Origin: an uncultured Spirochaetales bacterium
GTDB taxonomy: Bacteria > Spirochaetota > Spirochaetia > Sphaerochaetales > Sphaerochaetaceae
Reading direction: 5' to 3'
DNA length: 64,000 bases
NCBI GenBank assembly: GCA_944393005.1
Contig: CALXYO010000001.1
Location: 186,001-250,000, forward strand
Positions 43,875-52,276 of the stretch are shown here, piece by piece (within the stretch, counting starts at the first letter, position 1; every line of letters begins with the position of its first letter). Below the pieces are notes generated by a model that did no database searches, was not told the origin of the DNA, and was given only the letters and a program-made list of their open reading frames with translations. Position numbers and translations under genes: made by a program.

Positions 43875-43910
43875 GCAAAGCAGGGTTTTCACGCCCTGCT
43901 TGCATTTTTT
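43875..43910 (+). terminator. Terminator between frr and uppS
   Basis: GCAAAGCAGGG pairs with CCCTGCTTGC around a short loop, followed by ATTTTTT. It ends 18 bases before the uppS start. It either separates the translation genes from the envelope genes or works as a leaky attenuator. Confidence 0.75.
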
Positions 43911-43927
43911 GCGGGGACAAGTCATCA

Positions 43928-44617
43928 ATGAGAAACATACCACAGCATATAGGCTTTATAATGGACGGGAACGGACGATGGGCAAAAGCACGTTTCCTTC
44001 CGCGTACAGCAGGTCATCTTGCAGGGTTGAAAGCTCTCAAGAAAGTGATACTTGGCTGCATAAATGAAGGAGTCAGATATGCGACTCTGTACTGTTTCTC
44101 AACAGAGAACTGGCGTCGTCCCCAGGATGAAGTGAATTACCTCATGGGCCTTTTCAGCGAGAAAATCATGGGAGAATTCCCGTTTTACGAGAAAAACGGC
44201 ATCCGTATCCTCACCCTCGGAGACATTTCAGCGTTGCCTGAGGATGCAAGGAAATCTCTTGAAGAAGTCAGCGAGGCAACAAAGAACTTTGACAGGATCA
44301 GCGTGCAGCTTGCCATAAACTACGGCGGACAGGCTGAAATCTGTCAGGCAGTCAATGCAGCAATAAAGGAAGGAATCAGGGAGATCTCACCTGAAATAAT
44401 CAGGGCTCATTTCCAGAATCCTGATGTTCCTCCTGTTGATCTTATCGTCAGATCAGCCGGTGAATTCAGAATTTCCAACTTCCTTTTATTTGATAGTGCC
44501 TATGCTGAATTCGTATTTTGTGATAAACTCTGGCCAGACTGGGGCGAAAAGGACGTAAGTGACGTCATTGACACTTACAACACCAGAGTTCGCAGATTTG
44601 GAGGCGTTGTTCAGTGA
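43928..44617 (+). CDS. uppS: Isoprenyl (undecaprenyl) diphosphate synthase
   Basis: 229 residues, cis-prenyltransferase. It has HIGFIMDGNGRWAKAR (catalytic Asp, Gly-Asn-Gly-Arg), TLYCFSTENWRRP, and the C-terminal RSAGEFRISNFLLF, in which Gly-Glu-x-Arg-x-Ser is conserved. It makes the C55 lipid carrier for peptidoglycan. The ribosome site is weak (GGGGAC). It overlaps cdsA by 4 bases. Confidence 0.93.
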   Translation: MRNIPQHIGFIMDGNGRWAKARFLPRTAGHLAGLKALKKVILGCINEGVRYATLYCFSTENWRRPQDEVNYLMGLFSEKIMGEFPFYEKNGIRILTLGDISALPEDARKSLEEVSEATKNFDRISVQLAINYGGQAEICQAVNAAIKEGIREISPEIIRAHFQNPDVPPVDLIVRSAGEFRISNFLLFDSAYAEFVFCDKLWPDWGEKDVSDVIDTYNTRVRRFGGVVQ

Positions 44618-45462
44618 CATCTAACGGGCAGAGAGTATTAACAGGCTTCATAGCTGTACCATTGTTGCTCCTTATTATTCTTTTCATGCCGCATTACCAT
44701 CACGCAGTTTTCTGCATGCTGGTTCTTGCCGTATGCGTGATCGGTTCAAGTGAGATACACAATATTCTTGTCCATGACAAACCCGACATCAAGCTTCCGG
44801 TTCCGTACTGGCTTGGGGCGTTCCTCCCCATCGCAGCATATGTGGAATATGAATTTGCAGGAAACAATGCAATAATACTCTACACATGCATAGGAATACT
44901 CTCTCTTATTTTCCTGATTGAGACCATAACCGGCTATAAAGACAATTTCCGTCTTACCCGCGACCGGATTTCATATTCGGTAATCCAGTTCCTCTACCCC
45001 AACCTGTTCGGAATCTTCCTCATAAGGTTGTGCTTCCTGCAGAATGCCACAATGTGGCTTCTCACATTCTTCCTGCTTGTCTTCTCATCCGACACATTCG
45101 CATATTTCTTCGGAATGCTGTTTGGCAAGAACAACAAGGGAATTGTGAAGGTAAGCCCGAACAAGAGCGTTGCCGGTTTCATTGCGGGGGCTCTGATTCC
45201 CGCCCTCTTCGCAGCCCTGCTGTGTGCTTTCATTGACAGCTATACTCTTTCATGGTGGGAAGGCGCTGTCGTAGGTCTGCTTACCGCATGTGCGGGAATC
45301 TGCGGCGATCTCATAGAATCCGCATTCAAGCGCTCAAGCGGACTGAAGGATTCAGGGAATGCGATTCCGGGCAGAGGCGGCATGCTTGATTCAATCGACT
45401 CGATTGCAATCGCGGCTCCGGTCTACATGGCTGTGCTTCATTTATTCCAGGTGACCATCTGA
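44614..45462 (+). CDS. cdsA: Phosphatidate cytidylyltransferase
   Basis: 282 residues with about seven helices. The C-terminal CDP-alcohol signature region is present (LIESAFKRSSGLKDSGNAIPGRGG, in part, with the conserved Lys-Asp and Pro-Gly-Arg-Gly-Gly). It makes CDP-diacylglycerol from phosphatidate and CTP in the membrane. It starts at a GTG that shares GTGA with the uppS stop. It is part of the uppS-cdsA-dxr-rseP unit. Confidence 0.92.
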   Translation: MTSNGQRVLTGFIAVPLLLLIILFMPHYHHAVFCMLVLAVCVIGSSEIHNILVHDKPDIKLPVPYWLGAFLPIAAYVEYEFAGNNAIILYTCIGILSLIFLIETITGYKDNFRLTRDRISYSVIQFLYPNLFGIFLIRLCFLQNATMWLLTFFLLVFSSDTFAYFFGMLFGKNNKGIVKVSPNKSVAGFIAGALIPALFAALLCAFIDSYTLSWWEGAVVGLLTACAGICGDLIESAFKRSSGLKDSGNAIPGRGGMLDSIDSIAIAAPVYMAVLHLFQVTI

Positions 45463-45463
45463 A

Positions 45464-46546
45464 ATGAGAAGAGTTCTTATTCTCGGAGCGACAGGATCCA
45501 TCGGAACAACAGCCCTGAACGCAGTAAGAGAAGGAAAGCTGGATGTGAAGATCACGGGTCTTGCAGCACGCCATAATGAAGACAGGCTCAAGGCTCTGTC
45601 AGAGGAATTTGACTGCCCTTATATAATCAATGACGATTCTGGCAAGCTTGACGATTTCATCTCTTCATCAGATTCTGACATTGCCCTGAACGGTATCGCA
45701 GGCAGTCCCGGACTTGAAGCAAGCCTGCGGTGCATAAAACATTCAGTTGATCTTGCTCTTGCAAACAAGGAATCAGTGGTTATGGGAGGATCCTTCCTCT
45801 TTGAAAGTGCTCAGAAGAACGGTTCAAAAATAATTCCGGTGGACAGCGAACACAGTGCAATATACAACCTGCTGAAAGGCCATGAGGATGAGGTGGAAAA
45901 GCTTGTCATCACAGCATCAGGAGGACCATTCCTGAACCGCAGAGATCTTGAGAATGTCACTGTTGAAGAAGCATGCAGTCACCCTACCTGGAAAATGGGC
46001 AGGAAGATATCGATTGACAGCAGCACTCTTGCAAACAAGGGTCTTGAGGTCATTGAAGCCGGCTTCCTCTTCAATATGCCTGCAGAGAAAATTGAAGTCA
46101 CCATCCACCGCCAGTCAGTCGTCCACTCAATGATCAGGCTCGAAAACGGTGCAGTCTATGCACAGCTTTCCCCTCCGGACATGACTCTTCCTATCATAAG
46201 TGCGCTCAATGACGGGCATCAGGAGCTTCACAATGTGGTAAAGCCTCTTTCATTTGAGAATCTTACCCTGACTTTTTCATCCTGGGACAGGAATCAGTTC
46301 CCGCTGCTTGCTCTGGCGTATAACGTTCTTTCAAGCAAAGCTGCCTACCCCATTGCCTTCAATGCTGCAGATGAAGTGGCAGTTGCGGCGTTTATCGAAG
46401 GCAGGATCAGGTACACACAGATTGCAGAGATTGTGGAAAGAGTGCTTGACCACGACTGGACAGCGAGTGCTCATTCATTTGAGGAAATAAAACATTACGA
46501 CAGTCTTGCGAGAGAGAGGGCAGCCTCGTGTCTGGCATCCTTCTGA
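45464..46546 (+). CDS. dxr: 1-deoxy-D-xylulose-5-phosphate reductoisomerase
   Basis: 360 residues, slightly short for the family (usually near 390) but with all main blocks. They are the NADPH loop LGATGSIGTTAL, LANKESVVMGG, the metal/substrate site VDSEHSAI, SASGGPF-like TASGGPFLNR, and HPTWKMGRKISIDSSTLANK in two pieces. It makes methylerythritol phosphate in the non-mevalonate isoprenoid route, upstream of UppS chemically. It starts 1 bp after cdsA. Confidence 0.95.
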   Translation: MRRVLILGATGSIGTTALNAVREGKLDVKITGLAARHNEDRLKALSEEFDCPYIINDDSGKLDDFISSSDSDIALNGIAGSPGLEASLRCIKHSVDLALANKESVVMGGSFLFESAQKNGSKIIPVDSEHSAIYNLLKGHEDEVEKLVITASGGPFLNRRDLENVTVEEACSHPTWKMGRKISIDSSTLANKGLEVIEAGFLFNMPAEKIEVTIHRQSVVHSMIRLENGAVYAQLSPPDMTLPIISALNDGHQELHNVVKPLSFENLTLTFSSWDRNQFPLLALAYNVLSSKAAYPIAFNAADEVAVAAFIEGRIRYTQIAEIVERVLDHDWTASAHSFEEIKHYDSLARERAASCLASF

Positions 46547-47862
46547 CGATTCTGAAATACGCGGTAGGCCTTATCGGAATAGGTTTCGTCATACTTGTCC
46601 ATGAACTTGGACACTTCTTCGCGGCAAAGGCTATTGGAGTACAGGTTGAGACTCTCGGCATAGGCATGGGACCTGCACTGTTCACAATCCATGGCAAGAA
46701 CACAGATTACAGATTCTCCCTAATACCTTTCGGCGGATACTGTCAGATGGAAGGTTCCATTGACCTTATAAAAGCACTGAGGGATGACGAGAAATCTTTC
46801 AGCAAGGCTGAATACGGATCATACTTCACCACAACACCCCTGACAAGAATAATCATCTTCATTGCCGGCCCTCTGATCAATTTCCTTCTTGCGGTCCTGC
46901 TTTTCTTCATTGTCTCCATGATTCCCGCATGGCAGGCCGTGCATGACCCGAAAATTGTAATAGTGTCAGATTACCCTTCACTCTTCGGCTCTGACATCAC
47001 ACAGTCTGAACTCAGAACAGGTGATTATATAATCGCCATTGACGGAAAGGCTGTCAGCACTTTTGAAGAAGCTGAAAAGATTATTTCAGCTGCTGACAAG
47101 GCAGTGCTTCCGATGACCATAAAGAGAGACGGCAGAGTCATTGATGTAAATGCATACGGCGTTCTGGACAGCGGTACATACCGGTACGGCATCGCCTTGT
47201 ATCAGGAGCCTGTGATAGGAAGGGTTGAAGGAACACAGCTTTTCCAAAGCGGTGATGTGATATCATCAGTGAACGGGATTCCTGTCTCAAATGCATATGA
47301 CCTTTATCAGATTTCAGACAGCGATATGAACATAAAGCTCATCCGGGATGGAAAGGAAACAGATGTTTTCCTTCCCTCCTCATCCTCATTCCCGTTTGCA
47401 TGGCAGAGCCGTCTGGTCCCGCTTGAAAGAGACGGGTTCTTCAAAAGCATTGCTTCATCACTGATGAAAGCGGCAGACGCCATAAAAGACACAGTAGGCA
47501 GTCTGCTAAATCTTGTAAATCTTAACCGGGAAGAAGTGAGGAATGAAATCACAGGACCGGCAAGAGCAGCCCTGACGATCGGAACAATCACAACCCTTGG
47601 CATCCAGACCGGTTTCCTGACAGGACTCAGGGCCTTCATATATCTGCTGAGTCTTGTCTCAGTATCACTGTGCGTGGCAAACCTGATACCGATTCCGACC
47701 TTCGACGGCGGGCAGATCCTTATAAATATCTACCAGATGATAACAGGAAATGAAATGAAGCCGAAAAGCTATGTAATATTCCATATCATCGGTCTTGTGT
47801 TCACAGTTGTCATTCTTGTGGCAATGTACAGCCTTGACATACTGCACTATCTGAACACTTAA
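46528..47862 (+). CDS. rseP: Site-2 intramembrane protease RseP
   Basis: 444 residues. The zinc site HELGH lies in the first helix (VILVHELGHFFAAKAIG). Two PDZ-like regions follow (about 145-215 and 225-290, GDVISSVNGIPVSN). The second catalytic segment is FDGGQILINIYQ, whose Asp completes the metal site. It performs regulated intramembrane proteolysis, classically of anti-sigma factors. It starts at a GTG within the dxr end (19-bp overlap). It converges on dnaB with a 4-bp overlap. Confidence 0.93.
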   Translation: MSGILLTILKYAVGLIGIGFVILVHELGHFFAAKAIGVQVETLGIGMGPALFTIHGKNTDYRFSLIPFGGYCQMEGSIDLIKALRDDEKSFSKAEYGSYFTTTPLTRIIIFIAGPLINFLLAVLLFFIVSMIPAWQAVHDPKIVIVSDYPSLFGSDITQSELRTGDYIIAIDGKAVSTFEEAEKIISAADKAVLPMTIKRDGRVIDVNAYGVLDSGTYRYGIALYQEPVIGRVEGTQLFQSGDVISSVNGIPVSNAYDLYQISDSDMNIKLIRDGKETDVFLPSSSSFPFAWQSRLVPLERDGFFKSIASSLMKAADAIKDTVGSLLNLVNLNREEVRNEITGPARAALTIGTITTLGIQTGFLTGLRAFIYLLSLVSVSLCVANLIPIPTFDGGQILINIYQMITGNEMKPKSYVIFHIIGLVFTVVILVAMYSLDILHYLNT

Positions 47863-49250
47863 ACAGACCAGGCACCGTCAGCAAGAGATTCAAAGCTTGC
47901 AGTACTCGGCTTGAAACCGACGAAGAACTCACCAGTCTCACCGTTTCTCTGCTTTGCAACGATCACCTTTGTCGGCTGGAGCGTATTCTCGCCTTTCTGG
48001 TCCTTCACAAGCTTGTCAGCATCAACCTTGCGGCTTCTGTGCAGGAACATCACCATATCGGCATCCTGCTCAATTGCACCTGAATCCCTGAGGTTATTGA
48101 GCTGAGGCTCATTTTTGTCCCCTTCTGCATCACGTGTGACCTGACAGAGAACAACAACAGGAATCTCAAGCTCACGTGCAAGACTCTTAAGAGCCTTTGA
48201 GATTTCTGTAACCTGCTCAAACTTCTTGCTGGCAGCGGGCATTTCAGCATCAATAAGACCGATATAGTCAATGAATATGGCCTGAATGTTCTGCTCTCTT
48301 CTGAGTCTTCTTGCAGTTGTCCTTATTTCAGAAAGCTTCATGTTCGGAGTATCGAGTATGAAGAGCTTTGTCTCAAAAAGTCTCTGAGCTGCACTCATCA
48401 CATGATTGAACTTCGGATCTCTCTGATTGGCAAAGCTTGCGTTCCTGAGCATCTTCAGGGGTACTTTGGAAACACCTGAAATAAGACGCTGAGACACCTG
48501 GATACCGCTCATTTCAAGGCTGAAGAAAGCAACTGAATAGTTTCTGGGTGCACAGATCATATTCTGCACAATGCTTGTCGCAAAGGCCGTCTTACCGATA
48601 GAAGGACGTGCGGCGATGATTATGAAGTCAGTTGGATGAAAGCCTCCGTCCGTAAGGGAATCAAGTTTGTCAAAACCGGTTTCAAGGTTTCCCGAAGGCT
48701 TTCCTTCCATTCTCTCTCTGAGGTTGACAAGAGCCTGCGATACGAACTGTCCTATGGAATAGTCCTTATTCGCATCTCCGGTTCCCTGGGCAAGCCGGGA
48801 AAGCTTTCCCTCACTTTCATCAAGCAGCTTTATGATTTCCTGACTCTCATCATAACCGGCGATGGAGAACTCATTGGCAAGCTGTATGTACTGCCGTCTC
48901 AGCGCAAGAGCATGGATTATCTGGCTGTGCACTCCGACTGAAGATGTTGTCGACACATTCTCCGTCAGCGATGATATATAAGCAACACCGCCGCACTGCT
49001 CCAGCTGGTCACGCGATTTGAGAAAATCGATAATGGAGATCAGATCAAGTGTCTTGAGTGGATTTGAATCAGAATATGCGATGAAGGCAGAGAAAAGCGC
49101 ACGGTGACCTGTATGATAGAAATCTGACGGACTAACCGATTCCATCGCAACTTCAAGAGAATTCGCATTCAGAAGAATTGCACCAAGAACAGCACGTTCA
49201 GCATCTTCATTATGCGGCAGTGTACGCCCTCTTTCCGTGAATTCATCCAT
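47859..49250 (-). CDS. dnaB: Replicative DNA helicase DnaB
   Basis: 463 residues from the ATG at 49250, which has AAGGGAG 7 bases upstream; a longer frame from 49295 is rejected. The N-terminal DnaB domain starts LPHNEDAERAVLGAILL. The RecA-like motor has Walker A ARPSIGKTAFA, Walker B IFIDYIGLI, and the late LRDSGAIEQDADMVMFLHR. It unwinds DNA at the fork as a hexamer. It is the last gene of the rpsF operon, as in many bacteria. Confidence 0.95.
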   Translation of the reverse strand: MDEFTERGRTLPHNEDAERAVLGAILLNANSLEVAMESVSPSDFYHTGHRALFSAFIAYSDSNPLKTLDLISIIDFLKSRDQLEQCGGVAYISSLTENVSTTSSVGVHSQIIHALALRRQYIQLANEFSIAGYDESQEIIKLLDESEGKLSRLAQGTGDANKDYSIGQFVSQALVNLRERMEGKPSGNLETGFDKLDSLTDGGFHPTDFIIIAARPSIGKTAFATSIVQNMICAPRNYSVAFFSLEMSGIQVSQRLISGVSKVPLKMLRNASFANQRDPKFNHVMSAAQRLFETKLFILDTPNMKLSEIRTTARRLRREQNIQAIFIDYIGLIDAEMPAASKKFEQVTEISKALKSLARELEIPVVVLCQVTRDAEGDKNEPQLNNLRDSGAIEQDADMVMFLHRSRKVDADKLVKDQKGENTLQPTKVIVAKQRNGETGEFFVGFKPSTASFESLADGAWSV

Positions 49251-49328
49251 ATGCAGACTCCCTTGAATAAAAAATACCCATACAGTATAGCACAAAGCTT
49301 CTGTATGGGCATCAGCAAATATAAGAAA

Positions 49329-49949
49329 TTAGTTCTCTTCGCTTGTCTGTGCTTTTTCTGCAGGAGCAGCTTCCTCTGCAGCTGTCTCTTCAGCAACTGC
49401 AGCTTCTGCTGCTGCCTTTTCAGCAGCTTCAGCCTCTGCCTTGGCCTTTGCCTCAGCCTCAGCTTTCTCCTTGGCTTCCTTGGCCTTTCTTTCCTTGACC
49501 ATGGCTTCGGATTCAACAACAAGCTTTACATGTGAAACTTCATTTTCATAGAGGTGTACAACAACTGAATATGTGCCAACCATCTTGATGGCATGTGTTG
49601 CAACTTCAATCTTCTTTCTCTCAACTTCAATACCCTGCTTGCTGAGAGCTTCCTGAACCATCGCAGCTGTGATTGATCCGAAGAGCTTGCCGGATTCACC
49701 TGCTGTGACAACGAGGTTGACTACTGTGGCATCGAGCTTCTCCTTGAGTGATGCGCTGAGTGCTCTCTTTTCAGCCTTTCTCTTCTCGATCTGTGCAGCG
49801 CGGGAAGCGAAAATTGCAGCATTGGTCTTGTTGTAAAGAACTGCAGCTCCGGTAGGAAGGAGGTAGTTACGTGCATAACCATCCTTTACTACTACTACGT
49901 CACCCTCTTCTCCGAGGTTGACTACGTCCTGATTAAGAATAATCTTCAT
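49329..49949 (-). CDS. rplI: 50S ribosomal protein L9 with Ala/Glu/Lys-rich tail
   Basis: 206 residues; the usual length is about 150. The L9 N-domain ([19 protein letters not shown], then DGYARNYLLPTGAA) and C-domain (LFGSITAAMVQEAL) are normal. Residues from about 155 are low-complexity: a charged helical Lys/Glu/Ala stretch, then Glu/Ala repeats ending QTSEEN. The start overlaps the upstream membrane gene by 17 bp. Confidence 0.95.
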   Translation of the reverse strand: MKIILNQDVVNLGEEGDVVVVKDGYARNYLLPTGAAVLYNKTNAAIFASRAAQIEKRKAEKRALSASLKEKLDATVVNLVVTAGESGKLFGSITAAMVQEALSKQGIEVERKKIEVATHAIKMVGTYSVVVHLYENEVSHVKLVVESEAMVKERKAKEAKEKAEAEAKAKAEAEAAEKAAAEAAVAEETAAEEAAPAEKAQTSEEN

Positions 49950-50910
49950 CTGAAAACTCCTTACGTTTTCTTAAATTGACCCAGTTCTCAAGAACACCTG
50001 CAAGAGATAATCCGAGAACCAGAATGAGGTTCACCACCTGAAAGATGACGAGGATGAGCAGAAGCCAGCTTGCAAGCTTGAAACTTGTCATGCCCGGTTT
50101 TCTTATCCTTATATTGTAGTCAGCTATGGCAAATCCCTGAACGAAGTAAAACAGCATGCTTACAACTGCAAGTCCCAGAACAGGAATGGAAACCCACTGA
50201 GGAACCGCAACGAAGTAGAAAAGCAGCACAAGAGCCCAGAGCGAAAGAAAGATATAGATGAAGAACTCAGGGATCCTGAAATTCATCACCCTCTTCTCAA
50301 ACTCCACGGATTCAGGGTGAGACGCCGCTTCGTAAATGTACACGATACCGAAATGGTTCATGAACAGAAACGGAAGCAGAAGGCTCAGTATGGTAAGCAT
50401 CACAAGGTAGGCAAGAACACCGGTGTCAATGCCTGCTGCCGAAAAGAACGGAGTCAGCATTGCACTGATCATTTCCGTGTAATCTGCACTTATGATACTT
50501 CCAAGATCGCTGAAAACAGCGAAGAAGATGCCATAGACTGCAAAGAGGACAACTGCCGGAATGAAAGAGCAAGCCATCCGCAGGAAAATACTCTCTGCAT
50601 CATCTTTGTTCACCCATACCACAGCGCAAAGTACGAGTGAAAGCGGAATGAACATATTTACCATAATGAAGACCCACGTTAGGCTCTGGTTGAGAATATC
50701 AAGGTTGTACAGGATATTCCTGCCCAGAACCAGCACCAGAGCTGCAACGCAGGCGGTGTCCGTGATTTTCTTCGGGTAGCGCTTATCCAACATCAGCAAG
50801 GGCAAGGTGAAGAACAGCGAGCCGATCGGCAATTCATGCAGAATGAATGCAATCACCACATTTGCCATGACCCGGAGTACATCACCTTTCTCAAGCTTTC
50901 CGTTGTTCAT
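49933..50910 (-). CDS. Membrane protein of the rpsR-rplI gap (DUF2232/YybS-like)
   Basis: 325 residues with about eight hydrophobic segments and short loops. The layout and the position between rpsR and rplI match DUF2232/YybS-like proteins found there in many bacteria. YybS-type proteins have been linked to membrane transport of small metabolites, but no function can be read here. It overlaps rpsR by 4 bp and rplI by 17 bp, so it is a fixed part of the operon. Confidence 0.7.
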   Translation of the reverse strand: MNNGKLEKGDVLRVMANVVIAFILHELPIGSLFFTLPLLMLDKRYPKKITDTACVAALVLVLGRNILYNLDILNQSLTWVFIMVNMFIPLSLVLCAVVWVNKDDAESIFLRMACSFIPAVVLFAVYGIFFAVFSDLGSIISADYTEMISAMLTPFFSAAGIDTGVLAYLVMLTILSLLLPFLFMNHFGIVYIYEAASHPESVEFEKRVMNFRIPEFFIYIFLSLWALVLLFYFVAVPQWVSIPVLGLAVVSMLFYFVQGFAIADYNIRIRKPGMTSFKLASWLLLILVIFQVVNLILVLGLSLAGVLENWVNLRKRKEFSDEDYS

Positions 50911-51188
50911 TTTTTCTCAAACGGGAGATATGCAAGCACACGGGCCTTCTTGATCTCTGCATTGAGAGCTCTCTGGTGCTTTGCACATGTTCCTGTGATT
51001 CTTGCTGGAAGGATCTTGCCGCGCTCTGTGATATAGCGGCGGAGCATATCAGGGTTCTTGTAATCAGCCTTCTGTGCACCCGGCTGACAGAACTTGCATA
51101 CCTTCTTCTTGAAACCTGTCTTTCTCATGCCAGGCTTTCTTCCGGCAGAATCCTTGTCATTTACAAAAGCTTCGTTATCATCACGCAT
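50907..51188 (-). CDS. rpsR: 30S ribosomal protein S18
   Basis: 93 residues. The S18 core is present: [38 protein letters not shown], then the basic end. The CxxC near residues 32-35 is of the zinc-ribbon (C+) type, but further cysteines are incomplete. An N-terminal 25-residue extension is charged. AGGAGA precedes the ATG. S18 binds S6 on the platform. Confidence 0.95.
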   Translation of the reverse strand: MRDDNEAFVNDKDSAGRKPGMRKTGFKKKVCKFCQPGAQKADYKNPDMLRRYITERGKILPARITGTCAKHQRALNAEIKKARVLAYLPFEKK

Positions 51189-51208
51189 TTTTTAATTCTC
51201 CTAAAAAA

Positions 51209-51790
51209 TTAAAATGGTACATCATCATCGCCGTAACTTTCCGGACCGAGACCGTAGTCATTTGAGACTGTCTCCTGCTGCGGTGTGCGGGAAAAATTAC
51301 CTGAAAAACGATTCTGATTCGAAGGAGCTGCATCACCCATTTTCATACCGCCCTGCTGAGGACCGTTTGCATACTGGGGTGCCTGTGCATATGAAGCCTG
51401 TCTGCTGCTTCCTCCTTCGTAATATGCACTGTTATTGCCGCCTCCTGCATTGTCACTGCGGGAGCCCAGAAAATTCAACTGGCCGACAACAATTTCAACT
51501 TTTGATCTTGACTGTCCGTCCTGTTCCCAGCGGTTCTGCCTGAGTTCTCCCGAGATTGAGACCTGGCGGCCTTTTTCAAGATACTGGTTAACAGACTCGG
51601 CGGCACGTCCGAAATAGACACAATCGAAGAAATTTGCCTCTTCTTCCCAGGAATTGCCGTCAGCAGACCTCTTTCTTCTGTTAACTGCGATGGAGAAGCG
51701 CACAACAGCACCGCCCCCGCCCTGTGAATAGCGAATTTCAGCTTGTCTTGTCAAACGCCCGATAAGGCAGACATTGTTTAAATCAGCCAC
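51209..51790 (-). CDS. ssb: Single-stranded DNA-binding protein
   Basis: 193 residues. An N-terminal OB fold (1-110, ADLNNVCLIGRLTRQAEIRY) is followed by a Gly/Gln/Asn-rich linker. The acidic C-terminal tip DDDVPF recruits repair and replication proteins. It lies between rpsF and rpsR, the usual place. Confidence 0.96.
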   Translation of the reverse strand: MADLNNVCLIGRLTRQAEIRYSQGGGGAVVRFSIAVNRRKRSADGNSWEEEANFFDCVYFGRAAESVNQYLEKGRQVSISGELRQNRWEQDGQSRSKVEIVVGQLNFLGSRSDNAGGGNNSAYYEGGSSRQASYAQAPQYANGPQQGGMKMGDAAPSNQNRFSGNFSRTPQQETVSNDYGLGPESYGDDDVPF

Positions 51791-51827
51791 TTTGAAATCC
51801 TCCTGTCAAACAAATAACACCGATTAC

Positions 51828-52109
51828 TTATTTCTCCGGATTGACGAACAAGAACTTAAGTACGAGTGTGCTTAACTGGAATGCATGGCTGAGACGTGCA
51901 ATGGAAGCCGGATCAGCAGAGAGCTCGAAATAAACATAGTGGCCCTTGTCCTGCTTGTTGATCTGGTAAGCAAGAGTCTTGATTCCAAGGTCATCCTGCT
52001 TTGTGATCTCTGCACCTGCCTTAGCTAAAGAGTCGGTAACGAATGCCAACCCTTCCTTCATCTTCTCGTCATTTGCGTCGAAGATAACTGTGAACTCATA
52101 ATTTCTCAT
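51828..52109 (-). CDS. rpsF: 30S ribosomal protein S6
   Basis: 93 residues with the S6 fold: MRNYEFTVIFDANDEKM, DDLGIKTLAYQINKQDKGHY, and YFELSADPASIARL. AAGGAGGA lies before the ATG. It heads the rpsF-ssb-rpsR-DUF2232-rplI-dnaB operon and follows a structured leader. Confidence 0.95.
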   Translation of the reverse strand: MRNYEFTVIFDANDEKMKEGLAFVTDSLAKAGAEITKQDDLGIKTLAYQINKQDKGHYVYFELSADPASIARLSHAFQLSTLVLKFLFVNPEK

Positions 52110-52135
52110 AGTTCCTCCTTGTGGACTTATATATG

Positions 52136-52164
52136 ATCCGCCTCAACGAAGCGGATAAAGAGGC
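52136..52164 (-). promoter_or_regulatory. Candidate S6:S18-binding leader hairpin of rpsF
   Basis: On the minus strand GCCTC (52164-52160) pairs with GAGGC (52144-52140), leaving CCG exposed in the loop. This resembles the known S6:S18 leader motif, whose loop or bulge CCG mimics the 16S site. An alternative hairpin, ATCCGC (52156-52151) with GCGGAT (52141-52136), would hide that CCG. The two folds exclude each other. Confidence 0.45.
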
Positions 52165-52170
52165 TTATGT

Positions 52171-52200
52171 AAAATATCATAGAAAATGAATTTAGGTCAA
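52171..52200 (-). promoter_or_regulatory. Promoter of the rpsF operon
   Basis: TTGACC (52200-52195), an 18-base spacer, and TATTTT (52176-52171) on the minus strand. Transcription would begin just before the leader hairpin. Confidence 0.5.
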
Positions 52201-52238
52201 TAAACCCAGAAAATAAAATTAAAAACTGGTAAACACGG

Positions 52239-52262
52239 TCCGGCCCTGCTCAAGAGGCCGGA
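52239..52262 (-). terminator. Candidate terminator of pyk
   Basis: TCCGGCC (52239-52245) and GGCCGGA (52256-52262) form a GC-rich stem 15 bp after the pyk stop. T residues follow only at a distance (GTGTTTACCAGTTTTT), so it may be weak. Confidence 0.5.
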
Positions 52263-52276
52263 TTGATATTGCCTTT

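Noticed and set aside
49212-49535. Leu/Cys/Ser-rich 107-residue frame that looks like a membrane protein
   Set aside because: It is the complement of the Ala/Glu/Lys-rich tail of L9, and the skewed composition creates the hydrophobic look.
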